From Marasmitruncus massiliensis (lineage in GTDB: Bacteria; Bacillota; Clostridia; Oscillospirales; Ruminococcaceae), in contig NZ_FYDE01000005.1 of NCBI RefSeq assembly GCF_900186535.1, positions 1,464,895 to 1,528,894 on the forward strand: DNA of 64,000 nt. The letters are read 5' to 3'. Positions 16,201-24,041 of this stretch are shown in pieces. Under the pieces are notes generated by a model that had not been told where the DNA came from, did no database searches, and saw only the letters and a list, made by a program, of their open reading frames with translations. The position numbers were made by a program, and so were the translations under genes. Every line of letters starts with the position of its first letter. Position 1 is the first letter of the stretch.

Positions 16201-17303
16201 CGTCCTCCTCGTCAGACTCCCTCTCACTGAGCGACGATGTGCTGAATATGGATACAGGCGAAACGGCGGTCCTGTCGGCATCGGGTGATACGGAGGTCAC
16301 CTGGAAATCTGAAGACACCTCCATTGCCACAGTGAACAGCTCCGGAAAGATAACGGCGAAATCAGAAGGAACAACCTATATTACTGCGACCGCCGGAGAC
16401 GGCGGCGAATCCGTGGAATGCGAAGTAAATGTCGGCAAAACCGGCGGGAGCAGTGTTACCGGCGTTTCGCTCAATAAAACGACTTTGAACCTGTCGGAAG
16501 GAGATACCTATACGCTGACCGCCACTGTCAAACCGTCCACAGCCAGCAACCGGAAGGTTACCTGGGAATCGGACGACGAGGATATTGCAACGGTCAGTTC
16601 AACCGGAAAGGTGACTGCGGTTGACGAAGGGGAAACCTGGATTACCGTAACCACCAAAGATGGTGATTATTCGGCCGACTGCAAAGTGGTTGTCGGTAAG
16701 GCGGACCGTTCCGGCGGGCTGATCAGATCGATTACGATTTCAGGTGAAAGCCGGGTGGCGGTTGGTACCCGAATTGAGCTGACGGCTTCCGTCAGCCCGT
16801 CAAATGCCGCGGACCCCGGCGTGAAATGGAAGTCCAGTGACAGTGAGATCGCGGTTGTTTCCAATACAGATGACGACTCCTGCAAGGTGGAGGGCGTAAA
16901 AAACGGTACGGTTACCATTACGGCTACCGCGTATGACGACGGTAAAGAGTCGGCCACGTTTAAACTGAAGGTCGGGACAGGCACCGGCTCGGGAAGCAGC
17001 AATTCTTCTTCCGATGTGGACCCTGAACGGGGCGTGATGCCGACCGGGGTGACCATCACGGGAAGTTCTGCGTTAAAACGCGGTACCCGCTCGGAGTATG
17101 TCGGGAAAATTTCACCTAACAACTGTGAGGATCCGGGCGTCAAATGGTCGGTCAGCGACAGCGATATTCTGACCATCTATCGAACAGACGACGAGAATGT
17201 CATCAAGGTGGAAGGCTCCAAAACCGGAACCGCCTATCTGATCGGCGAGTCTTATCTGGATGGCTCGGTTTATAAGCGGTTTAAAATTACGGTTACGTCG
17301 TAA
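13224..17303 (+). CDS. Multidomain wall protein: TIM barrel + amidase_3 + four BIg2
   Basis: A 1359-residue surface protein. Order: one membrane anchor (about 10-30); acidic Ser/Glu linker; a GHL-type TIM barrel (about 95-430; EMRAVMLVAGRDYL); beta-rich segments (about 440-790); an N-acetylmuramoyl-L-alanine amidase_3 domain (about 805-970) with all ligands visible, namely His813 in DPGHGG, Glu829, His879 in SVHCN and Glu941 in LAELGF; a Ser-rich linker; and four BIg2 Ig-like repeats to the end. The amidase would cleave the stem peptide from MurNAc. In the barrel the usual acid pair is replaced: FDGILLNNYYN at 230-240 has Asn236-Asn237, so it probably binds rather than cuts glycan. The GTG at 13224 follows GGGGAGG. 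Confidence 0.9.
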   Translation: MAHQTPNRKTIAIVLSAVFIAITMLTGVLASLKNNPYQVDKPVVESESSSVSLPSDEESDPEDSIPDSSEESQPEDSASEESSESEDAQEPDEDETVYYNVPDEMRAVMLVAGRDYLTSPETTDRATIAGQIDQALNAAKELTMNTIIIDTKYQDQVLFSSKTLSQAEVDLDCTDYITTKARDFGFYVYATYDVTDGMDGNGYVRLSNSDGDTLDAVAESVGSFAEKYKFDGILLNNYYNTASGGSYAQYVQSGGGMGYQNYLRQVPAALVDTAVKSIRGHAPGTQVGLLAEAVWQNAADDPEGTETSAAFTALRDGNADTRAFVQSGDFDFVMVENYGSTNEQTARFGIVADWWSKVTSEASVPLYIMHASDRVGTQSTGWTVYEQLTKQVIDLEKVSNIYGHAFNSFKALQDNPGNSTTTLIQYMNDQIDEQYVLSQLALTKPAQTTFTTKEPSVTFQGASDPREPVTVNGEKIPTNDSGYFTIKEDLKAGVNTFEISHKNKTFTYTITRQVEVLKEIWPTGSINVDGGMQVSVSALAYEGATVTASIGGQNITLALSETEDDEIDRDSGYQRYTGVFTAPSASASPTSLGTITVTASAQGATKTLTGAAVTVNKIAKMGDGAIVQVVADQAETFPISTLNDNSNPGYFPLPLGTTDMTYGSEIIYKDGKKSYSYWKLQSGVRVYSDDIKATGNSLPDQNEISKMSIQSGSQYTTVTLTTKEKVPYKVTYDGTKLVFAFEYTASVPDSATLKNNALFSAANWSGSSLTLTLRKTGGFLGYKAYYEDGNLLLRFNNSPGSLSGARIVVDPGHGGSDPGAVGFYPGKDEADINLAVANKLVSELKSRGASVLMVTPGSTMASRLSAARAFNPQVLVSVHCNTSPSSSAKGTEVYYFYPFQKQLAANIAANVSSALNTTNRGAKAGLYYMTRESQFACVLAELGFMSNESEYTRLISSKYQSRIAEAIANGVNGYLSGTNSGGGTGGTDDSSSSSSSSDSLSLSDDVLNMDTGETAVLSASGDTEVTWKSEDTSIATVNSSGKITAKSEGTTYITATAGDGGESVECEVNVGKTGGSSVTGVSLNKTTLNLSEGDTYTLTATVKPSTASNRKVTWESDDEDIATVSSTGKVTAVDEGETWITVTTKDGDYSADCKVVVGKADRSGGLIRSITISGESRVAVGTRIELTASVSPSNAADPGVKWKSSDSEIAVVSNTDDDSCKVEGVKNGTVTITATAYDDGKESATFKLKVGTGTGSGSSNSSSDVDPERGVMPTGVTITGSSALKRGTRSEYVGKISPNNCEDPGVKWSVSDSDILTIYRTDDENVIKVEGSKTGTAYLIGESYLDGSVYKRFKITVTS

Positions 17304-17306
17304 GCG

Positions 17307-17346
17307 AAACGCATGGCTTCATGAAACATGGAGTCATGCGTTTTTT
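17307..17346 (+). terminator. Intrinsic terminator
   Basis: A 16-bp stem with one wobble region (GAAACGCATGGCTTCATG with CATGGAGTCATGCGTTTTTT, loop AAA), then a T run. Confidence 0.85.
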
Positions 17347-17361
17347 ATATTCCCCTGGATA

Positions 17362-17390
17362 TTGCATCCGATTAAAAAAGTTGTTATAAT
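17362..17390 (+). promoter_or_regulatory. Promoter of nfnAB
   Basis: TTGCAT (17362-17367), 17-base spacer, TATAAT (17385-17390). The 120-base leader holds the inverted pair TGATAA/TTATCA (17398-17419) and a further TGATAA; an operator there is possible but unidentified. Confidence 0.75.
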
Positions 17391-17521
17391 AAAAAGTGAT
17401 AAAAAGTTACAATTATCATATCGTTTTTGATAAAAATTTACCAGCGAGAACTGGAAGATAATAATTTTTTGTCTAATTTGCACCGCGCGGATTCGTGCGG
17501 TATAAAAATAGGAGTGAAACT

Positions 17522-18370
17522 ATGTACAAAATCGTTACCAAGCGCTGTCTGAACGATTCCGTGACACTCATGGAAATAGAAGCGCCGCATATTGCCAGAA
17601 AAGCAAAGGCGGGCCAGTTTATCATTTTCCGTGTCGATGAAAAAGGGGAGCGCATTCCCTTGACGATCGCTGATTACGACCGCGAAAAAGGTACTGTCAC
17701 CATTATTTTTCAGATTGTCGGCGCTTCCACAAAGTTGCTGAATACGCTGGAAGAGGGCGACAGCATCCTTGACTTTGTCGGCCCCCTTGGTGTTGCGACA
17801 CACATTGATCCGAATGCCAAGCGCGTCTGCGTAATCGGCGGCGGAGTCGGCAATGCGATTGCTTATCCGCAGGCGAAAGCGCTGCACAACGCGGGCATTC
17901 AGGTGGATATGATTGCAGGATTCCGTTCCAAGGATATCGTCATTCTGGAAGATGAAATGGGTGCAGTCAGCGACCATCTCTACATTATGACGGACGATGG
18001 CTCCTACGGCGAAAAGGGGCTTGTAACAAACAAGCTCCAGCAGCTGATTGACGCCGGCAACAAATATGACGAAGTCATCGCGATCGGCCCGATTATCATG
18101 ATGAAGTTTGTGGCCGCGACCACGAAGCCTTACGGCATTAAAACGCTGGTCTCCCTCAATCCGATCATGGTGGACGGTACAGGTATGTGCGGCGGATGCC
18201 GCGTCAAGGTAGGCGGACAGACGAAGTTTGCCTGTGTTGACGGGCCTGACTTTGACGGCCATGAGGTTGATTTTGACGAACTGATGAAGCGCAACACCTT
18301 CTACAGAGAGCGCGAGACGACAGATAAAGAGCATGTATGCCGCTTAACAGGAGGAAAACGCAATGCCTAA
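17522..18370 (+). CDS. nfnA: NfnA: ferredoxin-NADP+ reductase-like subunit of electron-bifurcating transhydrogenase
   Basis: A 282-residue FAD/NAD-binding protein of the dihydroorotate dehydrogenase electron-transfer (PyrK-like) family. The FAD-binding beta barrel is followed by the NAD-binding motif VIGGGVGNA (around residue 105). The C-terminal [2Fe-2S] region VDGTGMCGGCRVKVGG has Cys223, Cys226 and Cys238 plus an upstream Asp, in line with the family's one-Asp/three-Cys ligation. With the next gene it forms NfnAB, which couples NADH- and ferredoxin-dependent NADP+ reduction. The ATG at 17522 has AGGAG 7 bases upstream. It overlaps nfnB by 8 bases, so translational coupling is likely. Confidence 0.9.
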   Translation: MYKIVTKRCLNDSVTLMEIEAPHIARKAKAGQFIIFRVDEKGERIPLTIADYDREKGTVTIIFQIVGASTKLLNTLEEGDSILDFVGPLGVATHIDPNAKRVCVIGGGVGNAIAYPQAKALHNAGIQVDMIAGFRSKDIVILEDEMGAVSDHLYIMTDDGSYGEKGLVTNKLQQLIDAGNKYDEVIAIGPIIMMKFVAATTKPYGIKTLVSLNPIMVDGTGMCGGCRVKVGGQTKFACVDGPDFDGHEVDFDELMKRNTFYRERETTDKEHVCRLTGGKRNA

Positions 18371-19751
18371 TATGTCTTTGAAAAAAGTTTCCATGCCGGA
18401 GCAGGAGCCAAATGTCCGCAACAAGAATTTTCTGGAAGTTGCTACCGGCTATACAGAAGAAATGGCGGTCGAGGAAGCAACCCGCTGTCTCCACTGCAAA
18501 AATAAACCCTGCGTCGCCGGCTGTCCGGTGAATGTGCATATTCCCGAGTTTATTGCAAAAGTCGCGGCCCGGGATTTCGAGGGGGCCTATGAAGAAATCT
18601 CTCTCACAAACTCCCTGCCTGCTGTCTGCGGCCGCGTTTGTCCGCAGGAAAGCCAGTGCGAAGGCAAGTGTGTCCGCGGAATCAAGGGCGAGCCTGTCGG
18701 GATCGGCCGTCTCGAGCGTTTTGTTGCCGATTGGCACATGGCTAACGGCACGGAGCATATTGAAAAGCCGAAAACCAACGGCCATAAGGTTGCAATCGTC
18801 GGAGCCGGCCCGTCCGGCCTGACCTGCGCCGGAGATCTTGCAAAACTGGGCTATGAAGTGACTGTTTTTGAGGCGTTCCATGCCGCCGGCGGCGTTTTGA
18901 TCTATGGAATTCCGGAATTCCGTCTGCCAAAGTCAATTGTGGCGCAGGAAGTCGGCAAGCTGGAAAAAATGGGCGTTGAAATTAAACCCAATATGGTGAT
19001 CGGTAAAGTGGATTCTGTGGACGAGCTGTTCGAACAGGGCTATGAGGCCGTGTTCATCGGTTCCGGCGCCGGACTGCCGAGCTTTATGAATATCGAAGGC
19101 GAAGACCTCCTCGGCGTTTATTCCGCCAACGAGTATCTGACCCGTATCAACCTGATGAAAGCATATCGCGAAGGCTATGACACCCCGATTGCCAAGAGCC
19201 ACTCTGTTGCGGTCGTCGGCGGCGGCAATGTCGCGATGGACGCCGCCCGCTGTGCGAAACGCATGGGCGCGGAAAATGTTTATATTGTTTACCGCCGTTC
19301 CATGGAAGAGCTGCCCGCGCGTGCGGAGGAAGTACACCATGCGCAGGAAGAAGGCATCATCTTCAAGCTGCTTAATAACCCGGTGAAAATCCTCGGGGAT
19401 GAAAAAGGCAGGGTCAGCGGCATGGAGTGTGTGGAGATGAAGCTGGGCGAACCGGACGCATCCGGACGCCGCCGCCCGATTGCCGTGGAAGGAAGCAATT
19501 TTGTGCTGCCGGTTGACACGGTGATCATGTCGATCGGAACCAGCCCCAATCCGCTGATTCGTTCCACCACGACGGGGCTGGAAGCAAACAAACACGGCTG
19601 CCTGATTGCGAAGGATAACGGCGCGACAACAAAAGACGGTGTTTTCGCGGGCGGCGATGCCGTCACCGGCGCCGCGACGGTCATTCTGGCGATGGGAGCC
19701 GGAAAAACCGCCGCGGAAGCGATCGACGAATATATTAAGTCCAAAAATTAA
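18363..19751 (+). CDS. nfnB: NfnB / GltA-type NADPH oxidoreductase subunit
   Basis: A 462-residue flavoprotein of the glutamate synthase small-subunit family. The N-terminal cluster-binding region has CLHCKNKPCVAGCPVN and CGRVCPQESQCEGKC. Two Rossmann motifs follow, GAGPSGLTCAGDL (FAD) and VVGGGNVAMDAARCAKRMGA (NADPH), and the end has GDAVTGAATVILAMGAGK. No glutamate synthase large subunit is nearby, and the partner upstream is NfnA, so NfnAB is far more likely than GltD. In a fermenting anaerobe the complex supplies NADPH from reduced ferredoxin plus NADH. The SD is AGGAGG about 8 bases before the ATG. A strong terminator follows. Confidence 0.9.
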   Translation: MPNMSLKKVSMPEQEPNVRNKNFLEVATGYTEEMAVEEATRCLHCKNKPCVAGCPVNVHIPEFIAKVAARDFEGAYEEISLTNSLPAVCGRVCPQESQCEGKCVRGIKGEPVGIGRLERFVADWHMANGTEHIEKPKTNGHKVAIVGAGPSGLTCAGDLAKLGYEVTVFEAFHAAGGVLIYGIPEFRLPKSIVAQEVGKLEKMGVEIKPNMVIGKVDSVDELFEQGYEAVFIGSGAGLPSFMNIEGEDLLGVYSANEYLTRINLMKAYREGYDTPIAKSHSVAVVGGGNVAMDAARCAKRMGAENVYIVYRRSMEELPARAEEVHHAQEEGIIFKLLNNPVKILGDEKGRVSGMECVEMKLGEPDASGRRRPIAVEGSNFVLPVDTVIMSIGTSPNPLIRSTTTGLEANKHGCLIAKDNGATTKDGVFAGGDAVTGAATVILAMGAGKTAAEAIDEYIKSKN

Positions 19752-19760
19752 TCGGGATAG

Positions 19761-19795
19761 ATGTGGGGCGGCGCCGCTGCCCCACATTTTTTTTG
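19761..19795 (+). terminator. Intrinsic terminator after nfnB
   Basis: A long GC stem (ATGTGGGGC at 19761-19769 with GCCCCACAT at 19779-19787, further pairing inside) is followed by eight T. Confidence 0.88.
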
Positions 19796-19855
19796 GTTTT
19801 TCTGCATAAACTTGTCTTGAAAAGTCTTGTAAAGAAGGCAAGGAGTGTGAAAACC

Positions 19856-20668
19856 ATGCTGAATCGTTCAAAACAGGCCCGCCGAACTGTTGTGCGACCG
19901 ATCCGCAAGACGCCCGCCGAACGGGACCCGTATCTTGCGGCTCTGCTGTCTCAGCTGGCAGTCAGTACCCTGCTGGTGGTTTTGTGCTATGTGCTTGTGG
20001 ATGCGAAACCGCCGTTTCTGGAACAGCTCGCGCGGCAGTATCAGGAGCTTCTGGTTGCGGAAAAGATCGATCTGGAATCAATTCCGGAGATGGGAACCTG
20101 GAAAGAAGACGCGCTGGACACCTGCGCCGATCTTATAGAAAAGCTGGCCACCCCCAGAGATGCGCAGCCTGAACTGGATGGTCAGGGCGGCTGGTTTGGC
20201 ATTGGGAACGGTGACGGCAGGGCGGCTCCTTCCGCCTGCGATCTGTCGCCGGTAGTCTCCTCGGTGCCGGTGCTCGCGCCGGTAAGCGGTAAGGTTACCT
20301 CCACCTTTGGATACCGCATTCATCCGGTCAATGGGCTGGATGACTTTCATAATGGGGTAGATATCGCCGCGGCGCAGGGCAGCGGGATTTATGCGTCGCT
20401 GCCGGGTAAGGTAGTGGAAATTGACAGCTCCGCCATTTACGGCAACTATATTACGCTTGACCACGGAGGCGGATTCCGGACTACCTACTGCCATTGCGAT
20501 ACGATCGTAGTACCGCTCGACGCAAATTTAAGACAGGGGGAGCTGATTGCCACCGTGGGCAACACCGGCATTTCCACCGGTCCACACTGCCATTTTGAAA
20601 TCAGTAAAGGCGGAACCTATTACAACCCTGCGTGGGTGCTTAACGGAATGAACGGCTATGGAGTTTGA
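19856..20668 (+). CDS. spoIVFA: SpoIVFA-like membrane-anchored M23 protein
   Basis: A 270-residue protein with one membrane segment (about 30-49), an extracytoplasmic helical region and a C-terminal LytM/M23 domain (about 140-265). The zinc-site residues look intact: His165 and Asp169 in HNGVDIAA, and His244/His246 in GPHCHFEIS. The next gene, overlapping by 11 bases, is an M50 site-2 protease. This two-gene layout is that of spoIVFA-spoIVFB, in which SpoIVFA holds the protease that activates sigma-K in the mother cell. Bacillus SpoIVFA has a degenerate LytM domain, so the intact site here is notable. The ATG at 19856 is about 12 bases after AAGGAG. Identity is inferred from domain and neighbour. 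Confidence 0.7.
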   Translation: MLNRSKQARRTVVRPIRKTPAERDPYLAALLSQLAVSTLLVVLCYVLVDAKPPFLEQLARQYQELLVAEKIDLESIPEMGTWKEDALDTCADLIEKLATPRDAQPELDGQGGWFGIGNGDGRAAPSACDLSPVVSSVPVLAPVSGKVTSTFGYRIHPVNGLDDFHNGVDIAAAQGSGIYASLPGKVVEIDSSAIYGNYITLDHGGGFRTTYCHCDTIVVPLDANLRQGELIATVGNTGISTGPHCHFEISKGGTYYNPAWVLNGMNGYGV

Positions 20669-21227
20669 ACTTGCATCCACCCGGTTTTCGTTTTCTTTCG
20701 GTTTCTTTGTGGTTCTTTGCCTGTATTGCCTGTATGACAGGGAAGGAGCGGGGATTCCGGTTCTCTGCGCGGTTGCGCTGCATGAAGGCGGGCATGTGCT
20801 GGCGCTCAAAGCAGTGAAGGGGAAAATACCGTATCTGCGGTTTGAGCCGTTCGGTATCCGGATGGTCAGAAGCGGGCTGCTGACCTACGGGCAGGAATTT
20901 CTGGTCTATTCCGGCGGAATTCTGGCAAATGCGGTTACACTGCTGATCGCCCTGCCGATTTTAGGCTGGTGCCAGTTCACGATGGCGAATCTGGCACTGC
21001 TGCTGTTCAACGGCCTGCCTGTCGGGCGGCTGGACGGGGGGCAGCTGCTTCGGGTAGCGTTGTGCCGCCGGATGAAAAACCTTGACCATGTGGAAACCGT
21101 GCAGCGGCTGGTAGGATTCCTGATCCTTACGCCTTTATTTGCAGGCGGATTTTACCTGCTTCCGCAAAAAAATATCACGCTGCTGCTTACCGCCTGCTAT
21201 CTGGCGCTCACGCTCTGGAAATCGTGA
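20658..21227 (+). CDS. spoIVFB: SpoIVFB-like M50 intramembrane metalloprotease
   Basis: A 189-residue membrane protein with about five hydrophobic segments and both M50 signatures: HEGGH at 42-46 (zinc His42 and His46, catalytic Glu43) and the third-ligand motif NGLPVGRLDGG with Asp126. Bacillus SpoIVFB is about 288 residues with a C-terminal CBS domain; here that domain is missing. The start overlaps the SpoIVFA-like gene by 11 bases. A role in sigma-K processing is plausible in a spore former, but other M50 substrates cannot be excluded; sigK is not in the window. Confidence 0.72.
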   Translation: MEFELASTRFSFSFGFFVVLCLYCLYDREGAGIPVLCAVALHEGGHVLALKAVKGKIPYLRFEPFGIRMVRSGLLTYGQEFLVYSGGILANAVTLLIALPILGWCQFTMANLALLLFNGLPVGRLDGGQLLRVALCRRMKNLDHVETVQRLVGFLILTPLFAGGFYLLPQKNITLLLTACYLALTLWKS

Positions 21228-21242
21228 GCGCCTTTTGCGTTC

Positions 21243-21271
21243 TTGCAATTTCAGCCTGTTTATTGTAAACT
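21243..21271 (+). promoter_or_regulatory. Promoter of radical SAM TIGR03960 gene
   Basis: TTGCAA (21243-21248), 17-base spacer, TAAACT (21266-21271), in the 105-base gap after the SpoIVFB-like gene. Confidence 0.6.
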
Positions 21272-21332
21272 AAACAGATGCAATATGGAGAAACTATGCG
21301 AAAGCCCTTGATTATGAGAGGATGTAAAACGA

Positions 21333-23183
21333 TTGAATAACGTAAAAAAGGCGCTGGAACGAGTACTGCTGCAGGTACAAAAGCCGGCGCGCTATACCGG
21401 AGGCGAGATGGGCAGCATTGTAAAGGATGCTTCCAAAGTCGATGTCCGGTTTGCGTTCTGCTTTCCTGACCTTTACGAGGTAGGAATGTCGCATCTGGGC
21501 ATGAAAATCCTTTATTCGCTGACGAACGAGCGGCCGGACTGCTGGTGCGAACGGGTGTTTGCACCGGATGAAGATTTTGAGAAAATGATGCGTGCGAACC
21601 GGATTCCCCTGTTCGGGCTGGAGAGCATGGACGCTATCACAGAGTTTGACTTTATCGCGTTTACCCTGCAATATGAGCTGAGTTTTACGGCGATTCTGAA
21701 TATGCTGGATCTGGCCGGTCTGGAGGTGCGCTCAAAAGACCGCGGGTGGGACAAGCTCAGCCCGGTCGTGGTGGCCGGGGGGCCTTGCGCCTGTAACCCG
21801 GAACCGATTGCCGACTTTATCGACCTGTTCATTCTCGGCGAGGGTGAAGAAGTGAATATGGAACTGATCGACCTTTACAAGCAGTGCAAACAGGAAGGCA
21901 CGGATAAGAAAACCTTCCTTATCCGTGCGGCGCAGATTGAGGGCATCTATGTCCCGTCTCTGTACAAGGTCGACTATCGTGAGGACGGAACAATTGCTTC
22001 CGTTACCCCTTCCTGCGGTGCTCCGGCCGTGGTGCATAAACGGATTATAAAAGACTTGGACAAAGTCTTTTATCCGGATAACTTTATTGTGCCGTTTACA
22101 GAGACTGTGCATGACCGCGCTATGGTCGAAGTGCTGCGCGGATGCATCCGCGGATGCCGTTTCTGTCAGGCCGGGTTTATTTACCGCCCGTTCCGGGAGA
22201 AACACGCGGATACGCTCAACCAAAACGCGCACGACCTTTGCAACCATACCGGCTACGATGAGGTTTCGCTGACCTCCCTTTCCACCAGCGATTATTCCGA
22301 GCTGGAGCCTCTGCTGAACCGGATGCTTACATGGACGGAACCGGACGCTGTCAATATTGCGCTTCCGTCCCTGCGCGTCGATAATTTTTCCAAAGATCTG
22401 ATGGAACGCGTTGCCGCTGTTCGCAAGTCGTCGCTGACGTTTGCGCCGGAAGCGGGAACCCAGCGTCTGCGGGATGTCATCAATAAAAACGTGTCGGAGG
22501 AAGATGTGATGCGCACCTGCCGGACGGCTTTTGAAGGCGGTTACACCAATGTGAAGCTGTACTTTATGCTGGGGCTGCCCACCGAAACGGACGAAGACGT
22601 TGCGGGGATTATCCAGCTGGCGCAGAAAGTCGTGGACATGTTCTACCATCTTCCGGAAAAGCCGAAGGGCAGGGGTGTCAATGTGACCGTTTCCGTTGCG
22701 TGCTTTGTCCCGAAGCCGTTTACCCCGTTTCAGTTTGAACCGCAGGATACCATGGAAGAACTGCGCCGCAAGCAGAAAATTTTGCTGGATACGGTGAAAT
22801 CCAAAAAAATTTCCGTTAAATACCACGACAGCCCCACCAGCTTTCTGGAGGCGGCGCTTGCCCGCGGTGACCGCAGGCTCTGCCCGGTGGTCGAATATGC
22901 GTGGCGGAGCGGTTCCAAGTTGGACGGCTGGAACGATTACTTTTCCATGGAGCGCTGGGAAGACGCCGCGCAGGTCTGTGGCGCAGACTTCCGCTTTTAT
23001 GCGAACCGTGTCCGCGCTTACGATGAAGTGATGCCCTGGGATCATTTGGACTATGGGGTGAGCAAGCGGTACCTTATCCGCGAAAACCAGCTGGCACACG
23101 CGGATACCACGACGCCGCACTGCCGCCTGAAATGCTCGGGCTGCGGGGCAAATCAACTGCTGGGGGGTGCCTGTTTTGGCTGA
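21333..23183 (+). CDS. Radical SAM protein, TIGR03960 family
   Basis: A 616-residue protein starting from TTG with an AGAGG-type SD. An N-terminal B12-binding-like region (FPDLYEVGMSHLGMKILYSL, about 30-190) precedes a radical SAM core. Its cluster motif EVLRGCIRGCRFCQAGF has Cys271, Cys275 and Cys278. The C-terminus has a Cys-rich end (HCRLKCSGCG). The family is widespread in Firmicutes and usually adjacent or fused to the TIGR03936 protein, as here where it overlaps the next gene. It has been placed near RNase G and the L21/L27 genes in other clostridia, suggesting an RNA or ribosome role, but no reaction is established. Confidence 0.88.
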   Translation: MNNVKKALERVLLQVQKPARYTGGEMGSIVKDASKVDVRFAFCFPDLYEVGMSHLGMKILYSLTNERPDCWCERVFAPDEDFEKMMRANRIPLFGLESMDAITEFDFIAFTLQYELSFTAILNMLDLAGLEVRSKDRGWDKLSPVVVAGGPCACNPEPIADFIDLFILGEGEEVNMELIDLYKQCKQEGTDKKTFLIRAAQIEGIYVPSLYKVDYREDGTIASVTPSCGAPAVVHKRIIKDLDKVFYPDNFIVPFTETVHDRAMVEVLRGCIRGCRFCQAGFIYRPFREKHADTLNQNAHDLCNHTGYDEVSLTSLSTSDYSELEPLLNRMLTWTEPDAVNIALPSLRVDNFSKDLMERVAAVRKSSLTFAPEAGTQRLRDVINKNVSEEDVMRTCRTAFEGGYTNVKLYFMLGLPTETDEDVAGIIQLAQKVVDMFYHLPEKPKGRGVNVTVSVACFVPKPFTPFQFEPQDTMEELRRKQKILLDTVKSKKISVKYHDSPTSFLEAALARGDRRLCPVVEYAWRSGSKLDGWNDYFSMERWEDAAQVCGADFRFYANRVRAYDEVMPWDHLDYGVSKRYLIRENQLAHADTTTPHCRLKCSGCGANQLLGGACFG

Positions 23184-23853
23184 TGCCGGTTATCTGCTCA
23201 CCGTCCGGGTCTTTTACCGTAAGCTTGGGCGCATGAAATACATCTCGCATCTGGACATGAACCGATGTATCGCCCGTGTGTTCAAACGTTCCGGGCTGCC
23301 TGTCTGGCATACGCTGGGCTTTAACCCCCATATCTATACCACATTTGCCCTTCCTCTGCCGCTTGGCTTTGAGAGCACCTGTGAATCGCTGGATTTCCGC
23401 CTGACCCGGGAAATGCCCATGCAGGAAGTCTGCGACAGGCTGAACGCGGTTTTGCCGGAGGGACTCGTTGTGTATCGCGCGCAGCCGGCGGTCAATAAAC
23501 CGGAGGTGATCTGCTGGGCGGATTATGAAATCACGCAGGAATTCGATCAGGGCGATGCCGCACAGATTGCCCGCCGGTTTGCGGAATTCTGTGCGAAAGA
23601 GGTCATTGAGATCACGAAAAAGGGCAAAAAAGGTGAGCGGCAGATGGATATTAAACCGCATTTTTCTATCCGCGAAGTCAAAGCGGATGGAAATACGCTT
23701 TCCTTTACGCTGCGCGCGGCCGCGGGCAGTACGCTGAATATCAACCCCATGCTGCTGCTGGACGCGTTCGCTGCTGAAAGCGGGCTGAAAGCGGACTGGC
23801 TGAGAATTGTAAGGACCGCAATTCTGGATCGGAATTTTCAGGAGTTCTCTTAA
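23176..23853 (+). CDS. TIGR03936 / DUF2344 radical SAM-associated protein
   Basis: A protein of about 225 residues with the family N-terminus VRVFYRKLGRMKYISHLDMN and PVWHTLGFNPHIYTTFALPL, LGFESTCESLDF. It has no cluster motif of its own and is the regular companion of the TIGR03960 protein. Two starts are possible: GTG at 23167, or TTG at 23176 with a G-rich SD about 8 bases upstream; the latter is used here. Both overlap the upstream stop, so translation is coupled. Function unknown. Confidence 0.8.
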   Translation: MADAGYLLTVRVFYRKLGRMKYISHLDMNRCIARVFKRSGLPVWHTLGFNPHIYTTFALPLPLGFESTCESLDFRLTREMPMQEVCDRLNAVLPEGLVVYRAQPAVNKPEVICWADYEITQEFDQGDAAQIARRFAEFCAKEVIEITKKGKKGERQMDIKPHFSIREVKADGNTLSFTLRAAAGSTLNINPMLLLDAFAAESGLKADWLRIVRTAILDRNFQEFS

Positions 23854-23872
23854 TAAAATTGTAAATTCCCTA

Positions 23873-23901
23873 TTGCTTTCCGGATTCGGTTGTGCTATAA
23901 T
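23873..23901 (+). promoter_or_regulatory. Promoter of rplS
   Basis: TTGCTT (23873-23878), 17-base spacer, TATAAT (23896-23901). It gives rplS its own transcript, independent of the radical SAM pair. Confidence 0.8.
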
Positions 23902-23907
23902 CATTTA

Positions 23908-24030
23908 GCATGTAATGAACGTTGTATCCTGCAACGGGACTTTGTGCCCGGTTCGCGAACGGGAACCGACATAAAAGCGGACAGTCCTCTGCCATAATCC
24001 TATGGGTATGAATGTCTGAAACAAAAAGGA
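23908..24030 (+). promoter_or_regulatory. Probable L19 leader RNA
   Basis: A leader of about 135 bases lies between promoter and rplS. It contains self-complementary segments (GTTCGCGAAC near 23951, GTGCCCGG with CGGG) and a second hairpin near the SD. Autoregulatory leaders precede rplS in many Firmicutes. Assignment is by position; a search with the Rfam L19 leader model would decide. Confidence 0.5.
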
Positions 24031-24041
24031 GGAGCTATCAG

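Noticed and set aside
18363-19751. Glutamate synthase small subunit (GltD)
   Set aside because: No gltB-like large subunit nearby; it overlaps an NfnA gene, which fits NfnAB.
19788-19855. Sigma-E promoter for the SpoIVFA-like gene
   Set aside because: The 68-base gap has an ATA-containing -35-like stretch, but no convincing CATACA-type -10 at the right distance.
21732-23156. 474-codon minus-strand frame across the radical SAM gene
   Set aside because: Shadow frame caused by codon bias of the real gene on the plus strand.
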